Origin: an uncultured Bacteroidales bacterium
GTDB taxonomy: Bacteria; Bacteroidota; Bacteroidia; Bacteroidales; FEN-979
DNA length: 64,000 nt
Assembly: GCA_903945175.1 (NCBI GenBank)
Contig: CAJAUM010000121.1
Location: 96,282 to 160,281 of the forward strand
Reading direction: 5' to 3'
A program made the translations under genes and the position numbers. Position 1 is the first letter of the stretch; each line of letters starts with the position of its first letter. Shown piece after piece: positions 19,489 to 27,447 of the stretch. The notes beneath the pieces are model-generated. The model did no database searches, was not told the origin of the DNA, and saw nothing but the letters and a program-made list of their open reading frames with translations.

Positions 19489-19503
19489 CGCGTGACATGT
19501 GAC
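19464..19503 (+). repeat. GCGTGAC heptamer array over the obgE end and PAP2 gene start
   Basis: Units: GCGTGAC (19464-19470), a 5-base spacer GAAAC, three contiguous GCGTGAC (19476-19496), and variant ATGTGAC (19497-19503). The obgE stop TGA (19486-19488) and a possible GTG start of the next gene (19499) are both inside the array. The same heptamer occurs in reverse complement inside the M1 peptidase gene at 27841-27903. Confidence 0.95.
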
Positions 19504-20080
19504 GAAATTTTTCAAGATGCTGGACACTTTAAATTCCATTGACCGGAGCCTCTTTTTTTTTCTGAACGGATTGCATTGTTCGTTTTTTGATCCGATCATG
19601 TTCTGGGGAACCAAAACGTTGACATGGTTGCCGCTCTATATTCTTTTGGTTTATCTTGTCTTTAGAAAGTATAAATGGCAGACCTTGTGGATACTGGTTT
19701 TCGCATCGGTCATGATTATTTTAAGCGACCAACTCTCCAATGTTTTCAAAGATTGGGTGGGACGTCCTCGTCCGACACATGAACCTGGTCTGACAGGAAT
19801 ACACACGGTGAACGGATACCTGGGTGGTCAGTATGGGTTCTATTCGGCCCATGCTTCTACCAACATGGCCGTTGCAATCTTCCTGATCCTCATCTTGAAA
19901 AACAGCTACAGCTATTTTTCCCCGCTCATTCTTTTATGGGCTGTATTTATGGCCTACACCCGCATATATCTGGGGTTGCATTATCCGGGTGATATTTTTG
20001 CAGGGTGGCTGGCTGGAGGTCTGATTGGCTTTTGTTCCGGTCTGTTTTGCATGCGTTTCGTTCGAACGCAACCGGATTAA
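19499..20080 (+). CDS. PAP2 family phosphatase, membrane-bound
   Basis: A 193-residue (or 187-residue) integral membrane phosphatase with about five hydrophobic segments. The three phosphatase motifs are KDWVGRPRPTHEP, YSAHASTNMA (in place of PSGH) and RIYLGLHYPGDIFAG, with the expected Lys, Arg, two His and Asp. Probable substrates are undecaprenyl pyrophosphate or lipid phosphates such as phosphatidylglycerol phosphate or lipid A; the sequence does not decide. The start is uncertain: GTG 19499 lies in the heptamer array, while ATG 19517 gives MLDTLNSIDRSLF, a more usual beginning for this family. Confidence 0.9.
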   Translation: MTKFFKMLDTLNSIDRSLFFFLNGLHCSFFDPIMFWGTKTLTWLPLYILLVYLVFRKYKWQTLWILVFASVMIILSDQLSNVFKDWVGRPRPTHEPGLTGIHTVNGYLGGQYGFYSAHASTNMAVAIFLILILKNSYSYFSPLILLWAVFMAYTRIYLGLHYPGDIFAGWLAGGLIGFCSGLFCMRFVRTQPD

Positions 20081-20137
20081 TTTCTATTCAACTTTATACC
20101 ATTTTAGGGAAAACATGCGTTTATTGAGGGTATAAAA

Positions 20138-20710
20138 ATGCTAAAAATGAGAAAGATATTGAAAATCATAGTGTTAATAGTCATTGCCTTTTTTTGCAGT
20201 ACAGCCAATACCTATTCAAAGGGGCCGTTGGATCCCGTGAAACTGGGAACCTGGACTGTGAATGCTGGAATTGGCCCGGGAACGCATGTGTTTGGCAATG
20301 GGGTTGGTTTTGGTCCGGCCTTTAAGGGATCCTTTGAAAAGGGGATGTTCGATCTTGGCCCGGGAGTGATTACACTGGGTGGAGAGGCGGCCGTCTCTTT
20401 TTTTAGTCAACATTACGGTGAAGACTGGAATGAAACCTGGGTTAACTTTATGTTTGGAGCACGAGCTGCCTACCATTACGGATGGGATGTTGAGGGGCTT
20501 GATACCTATGGCGGAGTTCCGCTGGGAATAGGGTTTTGTGCTCATTTCATGGATGAAAATCCTGGCAGTTGGGGATCTACTCCTGTATATCCTTACGTTG
20601 GGGTCTTCTTCGGCGCCTCTTACTTTTTTACAAAGTCTTTTGGTATCAATGGGGAGGTTGGATATAATTCAACCTATGCCAATATCGGGGTGATATTCAA
20701 GCTGAATTAA
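20138..20710 (+). CDS. predicted outer-membrane beta-barrel protein, small
   Basis: A 190-residue exported protein of no family I can name firmly. A signal peptide spans about residues 1-28 (hydrophobic core IIVLIVIAFFCS, likely cut near TYSKG). The mature part is Gly-rich with alternating aromatic and hydrophobic strands (AGIGPGTHVFG, FMFGARAAYHYGWDV, FFGASYFF), as in eight-stranded small barrels. The end, YANIGVIFKLN, is a strand. Start is ATG 20138 (a second ATG follows at 20147). It converges with the split-barrel flavoprotein gene. Confidence 0.65.
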   Translation: MLKMRKILKIIVLIVIAFFCSTANTYSKGPLDPVKLGTWTVNAGIGPGTHVFGNGVGFGPAFKGSFEKGMFDLGPGVITLGGEAAVSFFSQHYGEDWNETWVNFMFGARAAYHYGWDVEGLDTYGGVPLGIGFCAHFMDENPGSWGSTPVYPYVGVFFGASYFFTKSFGINGEVGYNSTYANIGVIFKLN

Positions 20711-20717
20711 TTGGAAA

Positions 20718-21179
20718 TCAATAGCCGTAAGCCCGTCCTTCGAATTTCGTAACCTTCACTTTCCATACATTGACCTCCCTGATGGCAGGGGGATTGAATT
20801 TGAAGTCACCTTTTGTGTACTGGGCCATCACAATATGGAAAACCGCCATCTTTTCCTCGGGTTCTTTAATGAATTCAACCTCTCCGTAGCAAAGAACACT
20901 TCTGTATTTCATGCTCCACGAGCAGGCGACCTGCTCATTTTGGTATCGCAAAAGGTGATCCGCAGTGAAATTGATGCACACCTCCGGATGTTCCTTCAGG
21001 ATATCTATTTTCTTGCCATGTTGTGCCCCATGCAGATAGATCACATCATCCTTAAAGCCAAAATTCATCGGGATCACATAGGGCTTGCCATGCAGATCGG
21101 TCATGGCGAGATGACACCACTGGCTGCGCTGAATGACATCAAGGATCTCCCGTTTCTCAGAAATTACGCGTGTTCTCAT
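20718..21179 (-). CDS. pyridoxamine 5'-phosphate oxidase family protein (NimA-like FMN split barrel)
   Basis: A 153-residue flavin-binding split-barrel protein. Family-typical features are an early SQWCHLAMTDLHGKPYVIPMNF, the YLHGAQHGKKIDIL flavin-contact region and VCINFTADH. This group includes the nitroimidazole-resistance protein NimA and haem- or F420-related enzymes; the exact reaction cannot be told. Its 5' end overlaps the 3' end of the upstream membrane protein gene by 23 bases, suggesting translational coupling. Confidence 0.85.
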   Translation of the reverse strand: MRTRVISEKREILDVIQRSQWCHLAMTDLHGKPYVIPMNFGFKDDVIYLHGAQHGKKIDILKEHPEVCINFTADHLLRYQNEQVACSWSMKYRSVLCYGEVEFIKEPEEKMAVFHIVMAQYTKGDFKFNPPAIREVNVWKVKVTKFEGRAYGY

Positions 21180-21516
21180 CGTGTTTGACTAAACGTTCCA
21201 ACAAAGAAGATATAACCGAAAGGATAAAACTGAATATCAATGCCCACCAGAAACCATCTACTTTAAAACCATCTACCCATGCACCTGCGATCATGATGAT
21301 GAATGCATTGATGACCAGCAGGAACAATCCGAAGGTGACAATGGTAAAAGGCAATGTCAAAAGAATCATCAATGGCTTCAGGAACACATTCAGCAGGCTG
21401 AGCACCAGCGCCACCAGCAGGGCGGTAAAGAATGAATTTACATGAATTCCAGGCAGCAGGTAGCTCCCCAACATGATGGCCACCGATGATATAATAAGTC
21501 TGAGAATAAAGGGCAT
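21157..21516 (-). CDS. phage holin family (PF04020-type) small membrane protein
   Basis: A 119-residue protein with four predicted transmembrane helices (around residues 4-24, 29-51, 55-80 and 88-110) and the family-typical FLKPLMILLTLPFTIVTFGLFLLVINA stretch (given here only as landmark: it spans residues 46-71). Despite the domain name it is a widespread chromosomal membrane protein of unknown role and not evidence of a phage. It precedes and overlaps the split-barrel gene. Confidence 0.85.
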   Translation of the reverse strand: MPFILRLIISSVAIMLGSYLLPGIHVNSFFTALLVALVLSLLNVFLKPLMILLTLPFTIVTFGLFLLVINAFIIMIAGAWVDGFKVDGFWWALIFSFILSVISSLLERLVKHDENTRNF

Positions 21517-21543
21517 ATGATTTATGTTTTACGTTTTCACTGA

Positions 21544-21551
21544 CAAAGGTA
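21544..21551 (-). promoter_or_regulatory. candidate -7 promoter box for the 21516-20718 leftward pair
   Basis: The minus strand reads TACCTTTG, matching TAnnTTTG, 28 bases upstream of the small membrane protein start. No clear -33 element. Confidence 0.35.
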
Positions 21552-21633
21552 CATAAATTGGTTTTATTATGAATTGAAGTGATGAACCAGCTACTTCATC
21601 AGAGAGTCTGTATGAAATGTGAAAAATGTCATG

Positions 21634-21641
21634 TACATTTG
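21634..21641 (+). promoter_or_regulatory. candidate -7 promoter box for xseA
   Basis: TACATTTG matches TAnnTTTG and ends 37 bases before ATG 21679. This supports the ATG at 21679 over the in-frame TTG at 21643, which would lie almost on the transcription start. Confidence 0.4.
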
Positions 21642-21678
21642 ATTGTTACAAACTGACGCTTCACTCCCCAACGCAATC

Positions 21679-23022
21679 ATGCCGGTAAAAGTAAATGAAC
21701 GGACTATTTTTTCTCTTCTTGAGGTTACGCTCAGTATTCAAAAGACATTGGCGGAAAGATATACAAGCTCATTTTGGATAAAGGCGGAGATGAATAAACT
21801 GAACCTCTATCCTCAGTCCGGCCATTGTTATCCAGACCTGGTCGAAAAAACTGACGGCAAGATTGTGGCAGAAATACGATCAACCATCTGGAAAGATGAT
21901 TTCCAGAGAATCAATGATAGTTTTCTGAATATTCTGCACGAACCGCTGAAAAACGGGATCAATATTCTTTTCTGCGCAAAAATCTCCTTCCACCCGGTGC
22001 ATGGCCTGAGCCTGAGGATCATTGACATTGATCCGTCATGGTCGCTTGGTGAACTTGAAAAGGAAAAGCAACTGACCATTGAAAAAATAAAAAAGGATGG
22101 GTTGTTTGATGCCAATAGATCACTTCTGTTGCCTTTGCTGCCAAAACGGATCGCTGTTATTTCCGTAGAAACAAGTAAAGGGTACGCCGATTTTCGCAAG
22201 GTCATCGATGACAATGGGTGGGGATACCGGTTCTTTCATATGCTTTTTCCGGCTTTGCTTCAAGGTGAAAACGCAGTAGAGTCGATCATCAGCGCACTCG
22301 AAAAAATCAGGAAGGTGATGCAACACTTCGATGTTGTGGCCATTATCCGTGGAGGCGGGGGTGATGTCGGGTTGACATGTTACAATAATTACGCGCTTTC
22401 GAAGGCCATCGCCATGTTCCCGCTACCGGTCATCACGGGTATCGGGCATTCGACCAATGAGACGGTTACTGAAATGGTAGCCTTCAGAAATGCCATCACC
22501 CCGACCGACCTGGCAGATTATCTTCTCCAGAAATTTCATAATTTTTCAGTTCCTGTGCAAAAGGCCCACGAAACGATCATCCAAAATTTTACAAGGAGGA
22601 TAATGGATGAAAAATCAAAGATGTTGAATTCGGTACGCTATTTTAAATCCATCGCCATATCAGGGATTGCGCGGCGAAAAAATGAGGTGAAACATGTCAC
22701 CATGAAGCTTCAGCAGCAGTCAAAATATTATGTGAACCAAAAGCGGGAAAGAGATATTCATCAGCAGGTTATCCGCCTCATCTCTGAAGTAAGAAACTTT
22801 TTCCGGCGGAAATTACAAACCGTGACCGGAATTGAAAAGAACATTGATTTATTGAACCCGCTCAATATTTTAAAACGGGGTTACAGCATCACCCTGATCG
22901 ATGGCAAGGTTTTGAAAACAGTGGAGGATGTTCATGAAGGAACAACCCTGAGGACCATGCTCGCAGATGGAGATATTTTAAGCACAACCAAATCGGTTAA
23001 TAAAACAGAAAGCCATGAATAA
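21679..23022 (+). CDS. xseA: exodeoxyribonuclease VII large subunit
   Basis: Catalytic subunit of the single-strand-specific exonuclease VII. Starting at ATG 21679 the protein has 447 residues. An N-terminal OB-fold (tRNA_anti-like) is followed by the exonuclease core with KRIAVISVETSKGYADF, VVAIIRGGGGDVGLTCYNN, VITGIGHSTNETV and PTDLADYLL, then a long helical region. The C-terminal LLNPLNILKRGYSIT motif is diagnostic. xseB begins 8 bases before its stop, the usual arrangement. Confidence 0.96.
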   Translation: MPVKVNERTIFSLLEVTLSIQKTLAERYTSSFWIKAEMNKLNLYPQSGHCYPDLVEKTDGKIVAEIRSTIWKDDFQRINDSFLNILHEPLKNGINILFCAKISFHPVHGLSLRIIDIDPSWSLGELEKEKQLTIEKIKKDGLFDANRSLLLPLLPKRIAVISVETSKGYADFRKVIDDNGWGYRFFHMLFPALLQGENAVESIISALEKIRKVMQHFDVVAIIRGGGGDVGLTCYNNYALSKAIAMFPLPVITGIGHSTNETVTEMVAFRNAITPTDLADYLLQKFHNFSVPVQKAHETIIQNFTRRIMDEKSKMLNSVRYFKSIAISGIARRKNEVKHVTMKLQQQSKYYVNQKRERDIHQQVIRLISEVRNFFRRKLQTVTGIEKNIDLLNPLNILKRGYSITLIDGKVLKTVEDVHEGTTLRTMLADGDILSTTKSVNKTESHE

Positions 23023-23209
23023 GGAGCCAAATTACACTGAAGCATACGATGAATTGATGCGCATCATAACCGAAATTGAAGGGGGAGATATCTCGGTGGA
23101 TGAATTGTCTGAAAAGGTAAAAAGGGCGGCGCTGCTGATCAGGATCTGCAAAAATAAACTCACTTCAACAGAGGAAGAGGTCAACAGGATATTAAAAGAA
23201 CTAGAATAA
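23015..23209 (+). CDS. xseB: exodeoxyribonuclease VII small subunit
   Basis: A 64-residue helical subunit of exonuclease VII. It shows the family pattern YDELMRIITEIEGGDISVDELSEKVKRA, quoted in part: residues 12-38, with the key VDELS segment. It overlaps the xseA end by 8 bases. Its own 3' end overlaps the convergent radA gene by 9 bases, so no terminator separates them. Confidence 0.95.
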   Translation: MNKEPNYTEAYDELMRIITEIEGGDISVDELSEKVKRAALLIRICKNKLTSTEEEVNRILKELE

Positions 23210-24562
23210 CATCCTGTAAACCTCCTCTATCTTTGCCACTGTAATTATTTGAATGGAATACCGCTTGAAATCCAGCCCTTTGGTATTGTACCTGGAGATA
23301 AAAATGCGTTCGAATCCCAGCTTGTCTGCTTCAGAGATTCGTTGTTCTACCCGGTTGATGGGCCTGATCTCCCCGCTTAGTCCGACTTCGGCTGCAAAGC
23401 ATGTTTTTGAATCAACAGGCATATCCTGGTTTGACGAAAGTACGGCTGCAACCACCGCCAGGTCAATGGCCGGGTCTTCCACCTTAATTCCCCCGGCAAT
23501 GTTGAGAAATACATCTTTGTGACCCAATCTGAAGCCGGAGCGTTTTTCAAGTACGGCCAGCAGCATGTTAAGTCGTCTTGCATCAAAGCCGGTGGTTGAT
23601 CGCTGCGGAGTTCCGTAAACGGCTGTGCTTACAAGGGCCTGGGTTTCAATAAGCATGGGGCGCTGGCCCTCCATCATGGCCGCAATCGCAATGCCGCTCA
23701 CCGCCTCATCGCGCTGGCTGAGCAGTATTTCCGAAGGATTGGAAACTTCGCGCAATCCGGCATCATTCATCTCATAGATTCCAAGCTCGGAGGTAGATCC
23801 GAAACGGTTTTTCAGGGAGCGGAGGATCCGGTAGCCATAATTCCGGTCGCCTTCAAATTGCAGCACGGTGTCCACCATGTGTTCCAGGATTTTTGGTCCC
23901 GCAAGGCTGCCGTCCTTGGTGATGTGCCCGATCAGGAATACCGGGGTATTGGTGAGTTTTGAATATTTCTGCATCTCTGCAGCACACTCTTTAATCTGGG
24001 ATACACTTCCTGCGGAAGATTCAATAAGGTCGGTCTGAAGGGTTTGAATTGAATCGGCAATGATGATGCCGGGTTTCAGTGATTCAAGATGCTGAAAAAT
24101 TGACTGGGTGTTTGTCTCGGTAAGGATGAAGCAGTTTTCGTTCGCAATGCCCAGCCGCTCGGCCCGCATCCGTATCTGCTGGTCGCTTTCCTCTCCGGTT
24201 ATGTAAAGGATTTTCTGATCGGAACATTTGAGGGCCACCTGCAACATCAGGGTTGATTTGCCAATGCCCGGTTCACCCCCGATCAATGTCAGGGAACCTG
24301 GCACAAGGCCCCCGCCCAGTACCCTGTTCAGCTCCTGATCATGCGTATTCATGCGTGCTTCGTGGCTGAAGGTAACGTCAGAAATTTTCACAGGAACTAC
24401 CGACCTGCGATCGCCAAATGCCGACTTCACCGATCCCTTTTCCTCGCGTTGAATTACCTCTTCCACAAAGGTGTTCCATTCACCACATGCATTGCACTTG
24501 CCCATCCATTTTGAGGACTGGGCGCCACAGTTTTGACAGAAAAAGGCGGTTTTGAGTTTCAT
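23201..24562 (-). CDS. radA: DNA repair protein RadA
   Basis: RecA-like branch-migration ATPase of recombination (453 residues). An N-terminal C4 zinc finger (CQNCGAQSSKWMGKCNACGEW, split as CxxC near residues 9-12 and CxxC near 25-28), Walker A GGEPGIGKSTL, the RadA signature KNRFGST, and a C-terminal Lon-like domain (VFLNIAGGIKVEDPAIDLA) are all present. It is the last gene of the leftward panC-panD-flippase-hldE2-radA block; its start overlaps the hldE2 stop by 4 bases. Confidence 0.97.
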   Translation of the reverse strand: MKLKTAFFCQNCGAQSSKWMGKCNACGEWNTFVEEVIQREEKGSVKSAFGDRRSVVPVKISDVTFSHEARMNTHDQELNRVLGGGLVPGSLTLIGGEPGIGKSTLMLQVALKCSDQKILYITGEESDQQIRMRAERLGIANENCFILTETNTQSIFQHLESLKPGIIIADSIQTLQTDLIESSAGSVSQIKECAAEMQKYSKLTNTPVFLIGHITKDGSLAGPKILEHMVDTVLQFEGDRNYGYRILRSLKNRFGSTSELGIYEMNDAGLREVSNPSEILLSQRDEAVSGIAIAAMMEGQRPMLIETQALVSTAVYGTPQRSTTGFDARRLNMLLAVLEKRSGFRLGHKDVFLNIAGGIKVEDPAIDLAVVAAVLSSNQDMPVDSKTCFAAEVGLSGEIRPINRVEQRISEADKLGFERIFISRYNTKGLDFKRYSIQIITVAKIEEVYRMLF

Positions 24563-25056
24563 AGGTGCACCTTATGCGCCAACTCAATAATATGGGTGGT
24601 TGAATACCCCTTGGTCAGTTCGATGGTCACCACCTTGCCCCCGCGGGCTTTTACAACATCGCTGCCTACGATCTCCTTGCCATCATAATCTTTTCCCTTC
24701 ACCAGAATATCCGGTTGAACGAGTTTGATCAGCTCTTGTGGCGTATCTTCACCAAACAGGATGATGCAATCAACAAAGGATAAGGCTGCCAGCGTGACGG
24801 CGCGTGCCTGTTCGTTGTTCACAGGCCTGTGGGCGCCCTTAATCCGGCGAACCGACTCATCGGAATTGAGGCCGACAATGAGAATATTTCCCAGATCGCG
24901 TGCTTTGGAAAGATATTCCACGTGGCCAAGGTGCAACACATCAAAACAACCATTGCTGAAGACGATTTTTTTATCCTTAAAACGCCAGATGGCGATCTGT
25001 TTCTGAAGATGATCCCAGGTGAATATTTTTGACTCTATTAAGCTAAGACTTTCCAT
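24559..25056 (-). CDS. hldE2: D-glycero-beta-D-manno-heptose 1-phosphate adenylyltransferase
   Basis: Transfers AMP to heptose 1-phosphate, giving ADP-heptose for the LPS core. The 165-residue protein corresponds to the C-terminal half of E. coli HldE (RfaE2). The nucleotidyltransferase HxGH motif is in SNGCFDVLHLGHVEYL, and VKGKDYDGKEIVG plus KGYSTTHII close the domain. The kinase half is not fused here, as usual in Bacteroidota. It overlaps radA by 4 and the flippase-like gene by 14 bases. Confidence 0.94.
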   Translation of the reverse strand: MESLSLIESKIFTWDHLQKQIAIWRFKDKKIVFSNGCFDVLHLGHVEYLSKARDLGNILIVGLNSDESVRRIKGAHRPVNNEQARAVTLAALSFVDCIILFGEDTPQELIKLVQPDILVKGKDYDGKEIVGSDVVKARGGKVVTIELTKGYSTTHIIELAHKVHL

Positions 25057-26086
25057 TTGTTTGTTTATTAAATGAAAGTAAGATCAATGAAATTCCACCC
25101 ACCAGCAGGATCATGCCGGTTTGTGCAGTCCAGGCAATCCAGCCCAGGGCCATTCCTGTCGGGCGTAAAATGCCATACAGGGAAAGTGTCTCCTGAATAA
25201 TCGCAGGATAGAGTCCGATACCTCCCGGAGTAACCATGATCCCGACGCTCCCCAAAACAAGGGAAGAGAGCCCGGCACCGGGTGTAAGTAAACTGGTCTC
25301 TGCAAAACAGAAGAAGCAGACATAGAGCATAAGAAAGTAAAGGACCCAGATGGCCAGGGAATAAAAAATAAAAAGTCCCGGTTTTTTCATTTGGCTGAGC
25401 GATTTCAATCCTTCCCAGAAGCCGAGGATCAACCGTTTTATCTTGAGAAAAAAGCCTGAAGCTGCAATCTTTTTTCGCATCAGGAATAACAGGGAGAGGA
25501 GGATAAGGGCGAATGCCACTGCTGAAACAATGAAAAGCTTGTTGAAAATCGGATTCTGGAACTTTTCAGCGAGTTTCGGATAGATATAGGTATTCAGGTA
25601 ATGGCCTATGGTCCCTGCCTGTGTTACGATCATCAGCACAAAGAGCAGGATGAAAACGATCATGTCGATCGCCCTTTCTGTGATGACCGTGCCAAACGAT
25701 TTGTTGAACGGGATGTTTTCATAACGGGCAAGGATTCCGCACCTGGTAACTTCGCCCAACCTCGGAAAGGCGAGGTTCGCAAAGTATCCAACCATCACGG
25801 CAAAAAAGGTGTTTTTCAGCGAAGGCTTATAACCCATGGGTTCGAAAAAGAGCATCCAGCGAAGTGAACGGAGTATATGACTGAGTATCCCCAAAACAAT
25901 GGTAAGAATCACCCAGGAATAATTTGCAATGCGGAACGAATAGAGAATCTGGCTTCGCTCCTGGGGAGTCAGGCCACGCAATGAGAGCCATATGATAAAG
26001 ATTCCGAGTCCTAAAAACAGGATAAATTTTATGAATGTGACGGCCCGGTTATTTTTGGATATCTCTTCGGCTGGTATGATCGTCAT
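25043..26086 (-). CDS. flippase-like / lysylphosphatidylglycerol-synthase transmembrane-domain protein (UPF0104)
   Basis: A 347-residue polytopic membrane protein with about eight hydrophobic helices. Family marks are LRSLRWMLFFEPMGYKPSL near residues 70-90, VGYFANLAFPRLGEVTRCGILARYE and the late VTPGGIGLYPAIIQETL. It corresponds to the membrane domain of MprF without the synthase part. Role unknown; lipid translocation is inferred from relatives. It lies 2 bases from panD and overlaps hldE2, so it is part of the same transcript as LPS and pantothenate genes. Confidence 0.88.
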   Translation of the reverse strand: MTIIPAEEISKNNRAVTFIKFILFLGLGIFIIWLSLRGLTPQERSQILYSFRIANYSWVILTIVLGILSHILRSLRWMLFFEPMGYKPSLKNTFFAVMVGYFANLAFPRLGEVTRCGILARYENIPFNKSFGTVITERAIDMIVFILLFVLMIVTQAGTIGHYLNTYIYPKLAEKFQNPIFNKLFIVSAVAFALILLSLLFLMRKKIAASGFFLKIKRLILGFWEGLKSLSQMKKPGLFIFYSLAIWVLYFLMLYVCFFCFAETSLLTPGAGLSSLVLGSVGIMVTPGGIGLYPAIIQETLSLYGILRPTGMALGWIAWTAQTGMILLVGGISLILLSFNKQTNGKS

Positions 26087-26088
26087 TG

Positions 26089-26454
26089 CTATTTTGTTTT
26101 ACCCTTGGCAACCTTATTGTTTGAATCGACAAATGCAATGGATGGTTTGAATTTCTTTGCTGCTTCAAAATCCATGGTAGCGTAAGATACAATGATCACC
26201 AGGTCGTTGGGTAAAAACTTACGTGCAGCGGCTCCATTAAGACAAATAATGCCGCTTCCTTTCTCTCCTTTGATTACATATGTTTCAATCCGCTCGCCGT
26301 TGTTGATGTTCAAAACCTGAACTTTCTCAAATTCGATGAGGTTCGAGGCCTTCATCAGTGCTTCATCAATCGTTATACTACCCACATAATTGATGTCGGC
26401 GCCCGTGACAGTAGCACGATGGATCTTCGATTTTAATACTTGAATTTGCATCAT
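26089..26454 (-). CDS. panD: aspartate 1-decarboxylase
   Basis: Makes beta-alanine for pantothenate. The proenzyme cleaves itself at Gly-Ser to form a pyruvoyl group; the site is VGSITID. Two ATGs stand side by side. From the second (26451) the cleavage Ser is residue 25, as in the E. coli protein, so that start may be the true one. [16 protein letters not shown], the RIETYVI region and [12 protein letters not shown] are family-typical. The 120-121-residue length is normal. panC lies 9 bases upstream. Confidence 0.97.
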   Translation of the reverse strand: MMQIQVLKSKIHRATVTGADINYVGSITIDEALMKASNLIEFEKVQVLNINNGERIETYVIKGEKGSGIICLNGAAARKFLPNDLVIIVSYATMDFEAAKKFKPSIAFVDSNNKVAKGKTK

Positions 26455-26463
26455 GCTGCAAAA

Positions 26464-27315
26464 TTACGAAAAAAGTTCAACATTGTCGATCAGGCGAACG
26501 TTGCCCAGTAAAACCGCAGTAAAGGCCATGGCCTGTTGTTTGTGATTCCAATGCACGATCGGCATGAGGCTATCCTTGTCGCCGATTTCGAAATATTCGA
26601 CCTTCAATGCAGGATCTTCCTCGATTTTTTTAATGGCCCACTCCCTTAACTCGGGCACAGGGATCTTCCCCACGCTATTCTTTACGTTTAACAAAATTTC
26701 ATAGATTTTCGGAGCGAGATTTCGCTCGGTGATGGTAAGGCGCATATTTCGCGAACTCATGGCCAATCCGTCAGGCTCCCTTACCGTGTCGCAGGGAATG
26801 ATCTCGACAGGGATGGAAAGCGATTTTACCATATGGTTTATGATGGCGAGTTGCTGAAAATCTTTTTTTCCGAAGTAGGCCCGCGAGGGTTGGACGATAT
26901 CGAACAACCTCTTTACAACAATGGCAACCCCCCTGAAATGGCCAGGTCTGAATTTCCCCTCCATCACTTTATCAAGCATCCCGAATTCAATATCCAGGAA
27001 GGGGGTTTCATTTTCCGGATACATCTCAGCAGCTTCCGGCGCAAAAAGTACATCACATCCATGCGCTTCAAGCAATTTTGCATCCGAATTCAGGGTTCTC
27101 GGATATTTTTCAAGGTCCTCCCTGTTGTTAAACTGAATGGGATTGACAAAAATGCTGCACGCCGTAAGATCATTCTCCGTATGCGATCGGTTCACGAGGG
27201 TCAGATGGCCTTGGTGCAGTGCACCCATGGTTGGTACAAACCCGATGCTTTTTCCTTCAGCTCTTTGACTGAGAAGGTAATTCTGCATTTCTGAGATGGT
27301 GGTAAACAGCTTCAT
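26464..27315 (-). CDS. panC: pantothenate synthetase
   Basis: Condenses pantoate with beta-alanine using ATP. From ATG 27315 the protein has 283 residues. It shows VPTMGALHQGHLTLV (nucleotide-binding HxGH), FVNPIQFNNREDLEKYPR, GHFRGVAIVVKRLF, YFGKKDFQQLAII and SSRNMRL, all standard. A GTG at 27333 would add six Lys/Asn-rich residues and is less likely. It heads the leftward panC-panD-flippase-hldE2-radA block; panB is at 44.2-45.0 kb. Confidence 0.96.
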   Translation of the reverse strand: MKLFTTISEMQNYLLSQRAEGKSIGFVPTMGALHQGHLTLVNRSHTENDLTACSIFVNPIQFNNREDLEKYPRTLNSDAKLLEAHGCDVLFAPEAAEMYPENETPFLDIEFGMLDKVMEGKFRPGHFRGVAIVVKRLFDIVQPSRAYFGKKDFQQLAIINHMVKSLSIPVEIIPCDTVREPDGLAMSSRNMRLTITERNLAPKIYEILLNVKNSVGKIPVPELREWAIKKIEEDPALKVEYFEIGDKDSLMPIVHWNHKQQAMAFTAVLLGNVRLIDNVELFS

Positions 27316-27406
27316 TTTATTTTTTTTATCCACTGCAAAGGTGCAAAAAAAAACACTTTTGAAAAAAGGAATGGTTTTTCGGGCTTCGATTCTTATAGTT
27401 TTTTAA

Positions 27407-27414
27407 TACTTTTG
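27407..27414 (+). promoter_or_regulatory. candidate -7 promoter box for the M1 peptidase gene
   Basis: TACTTTTG matches TAnnTTTG and ends 33 bases before ATG 27448. The bases 20-25 upstream give no clear TTTG. Confidence 0.4.
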
Positions 27415-27447
27415 ATCCTGATGTGAACATGCTAATATCCTGACATT

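Noticed and set aside
21157..21516. Prophage remnant suggested by the 'phage holin family' protein
   Set aside because: The family is widespread on chromosomes and no other phage gene is present.
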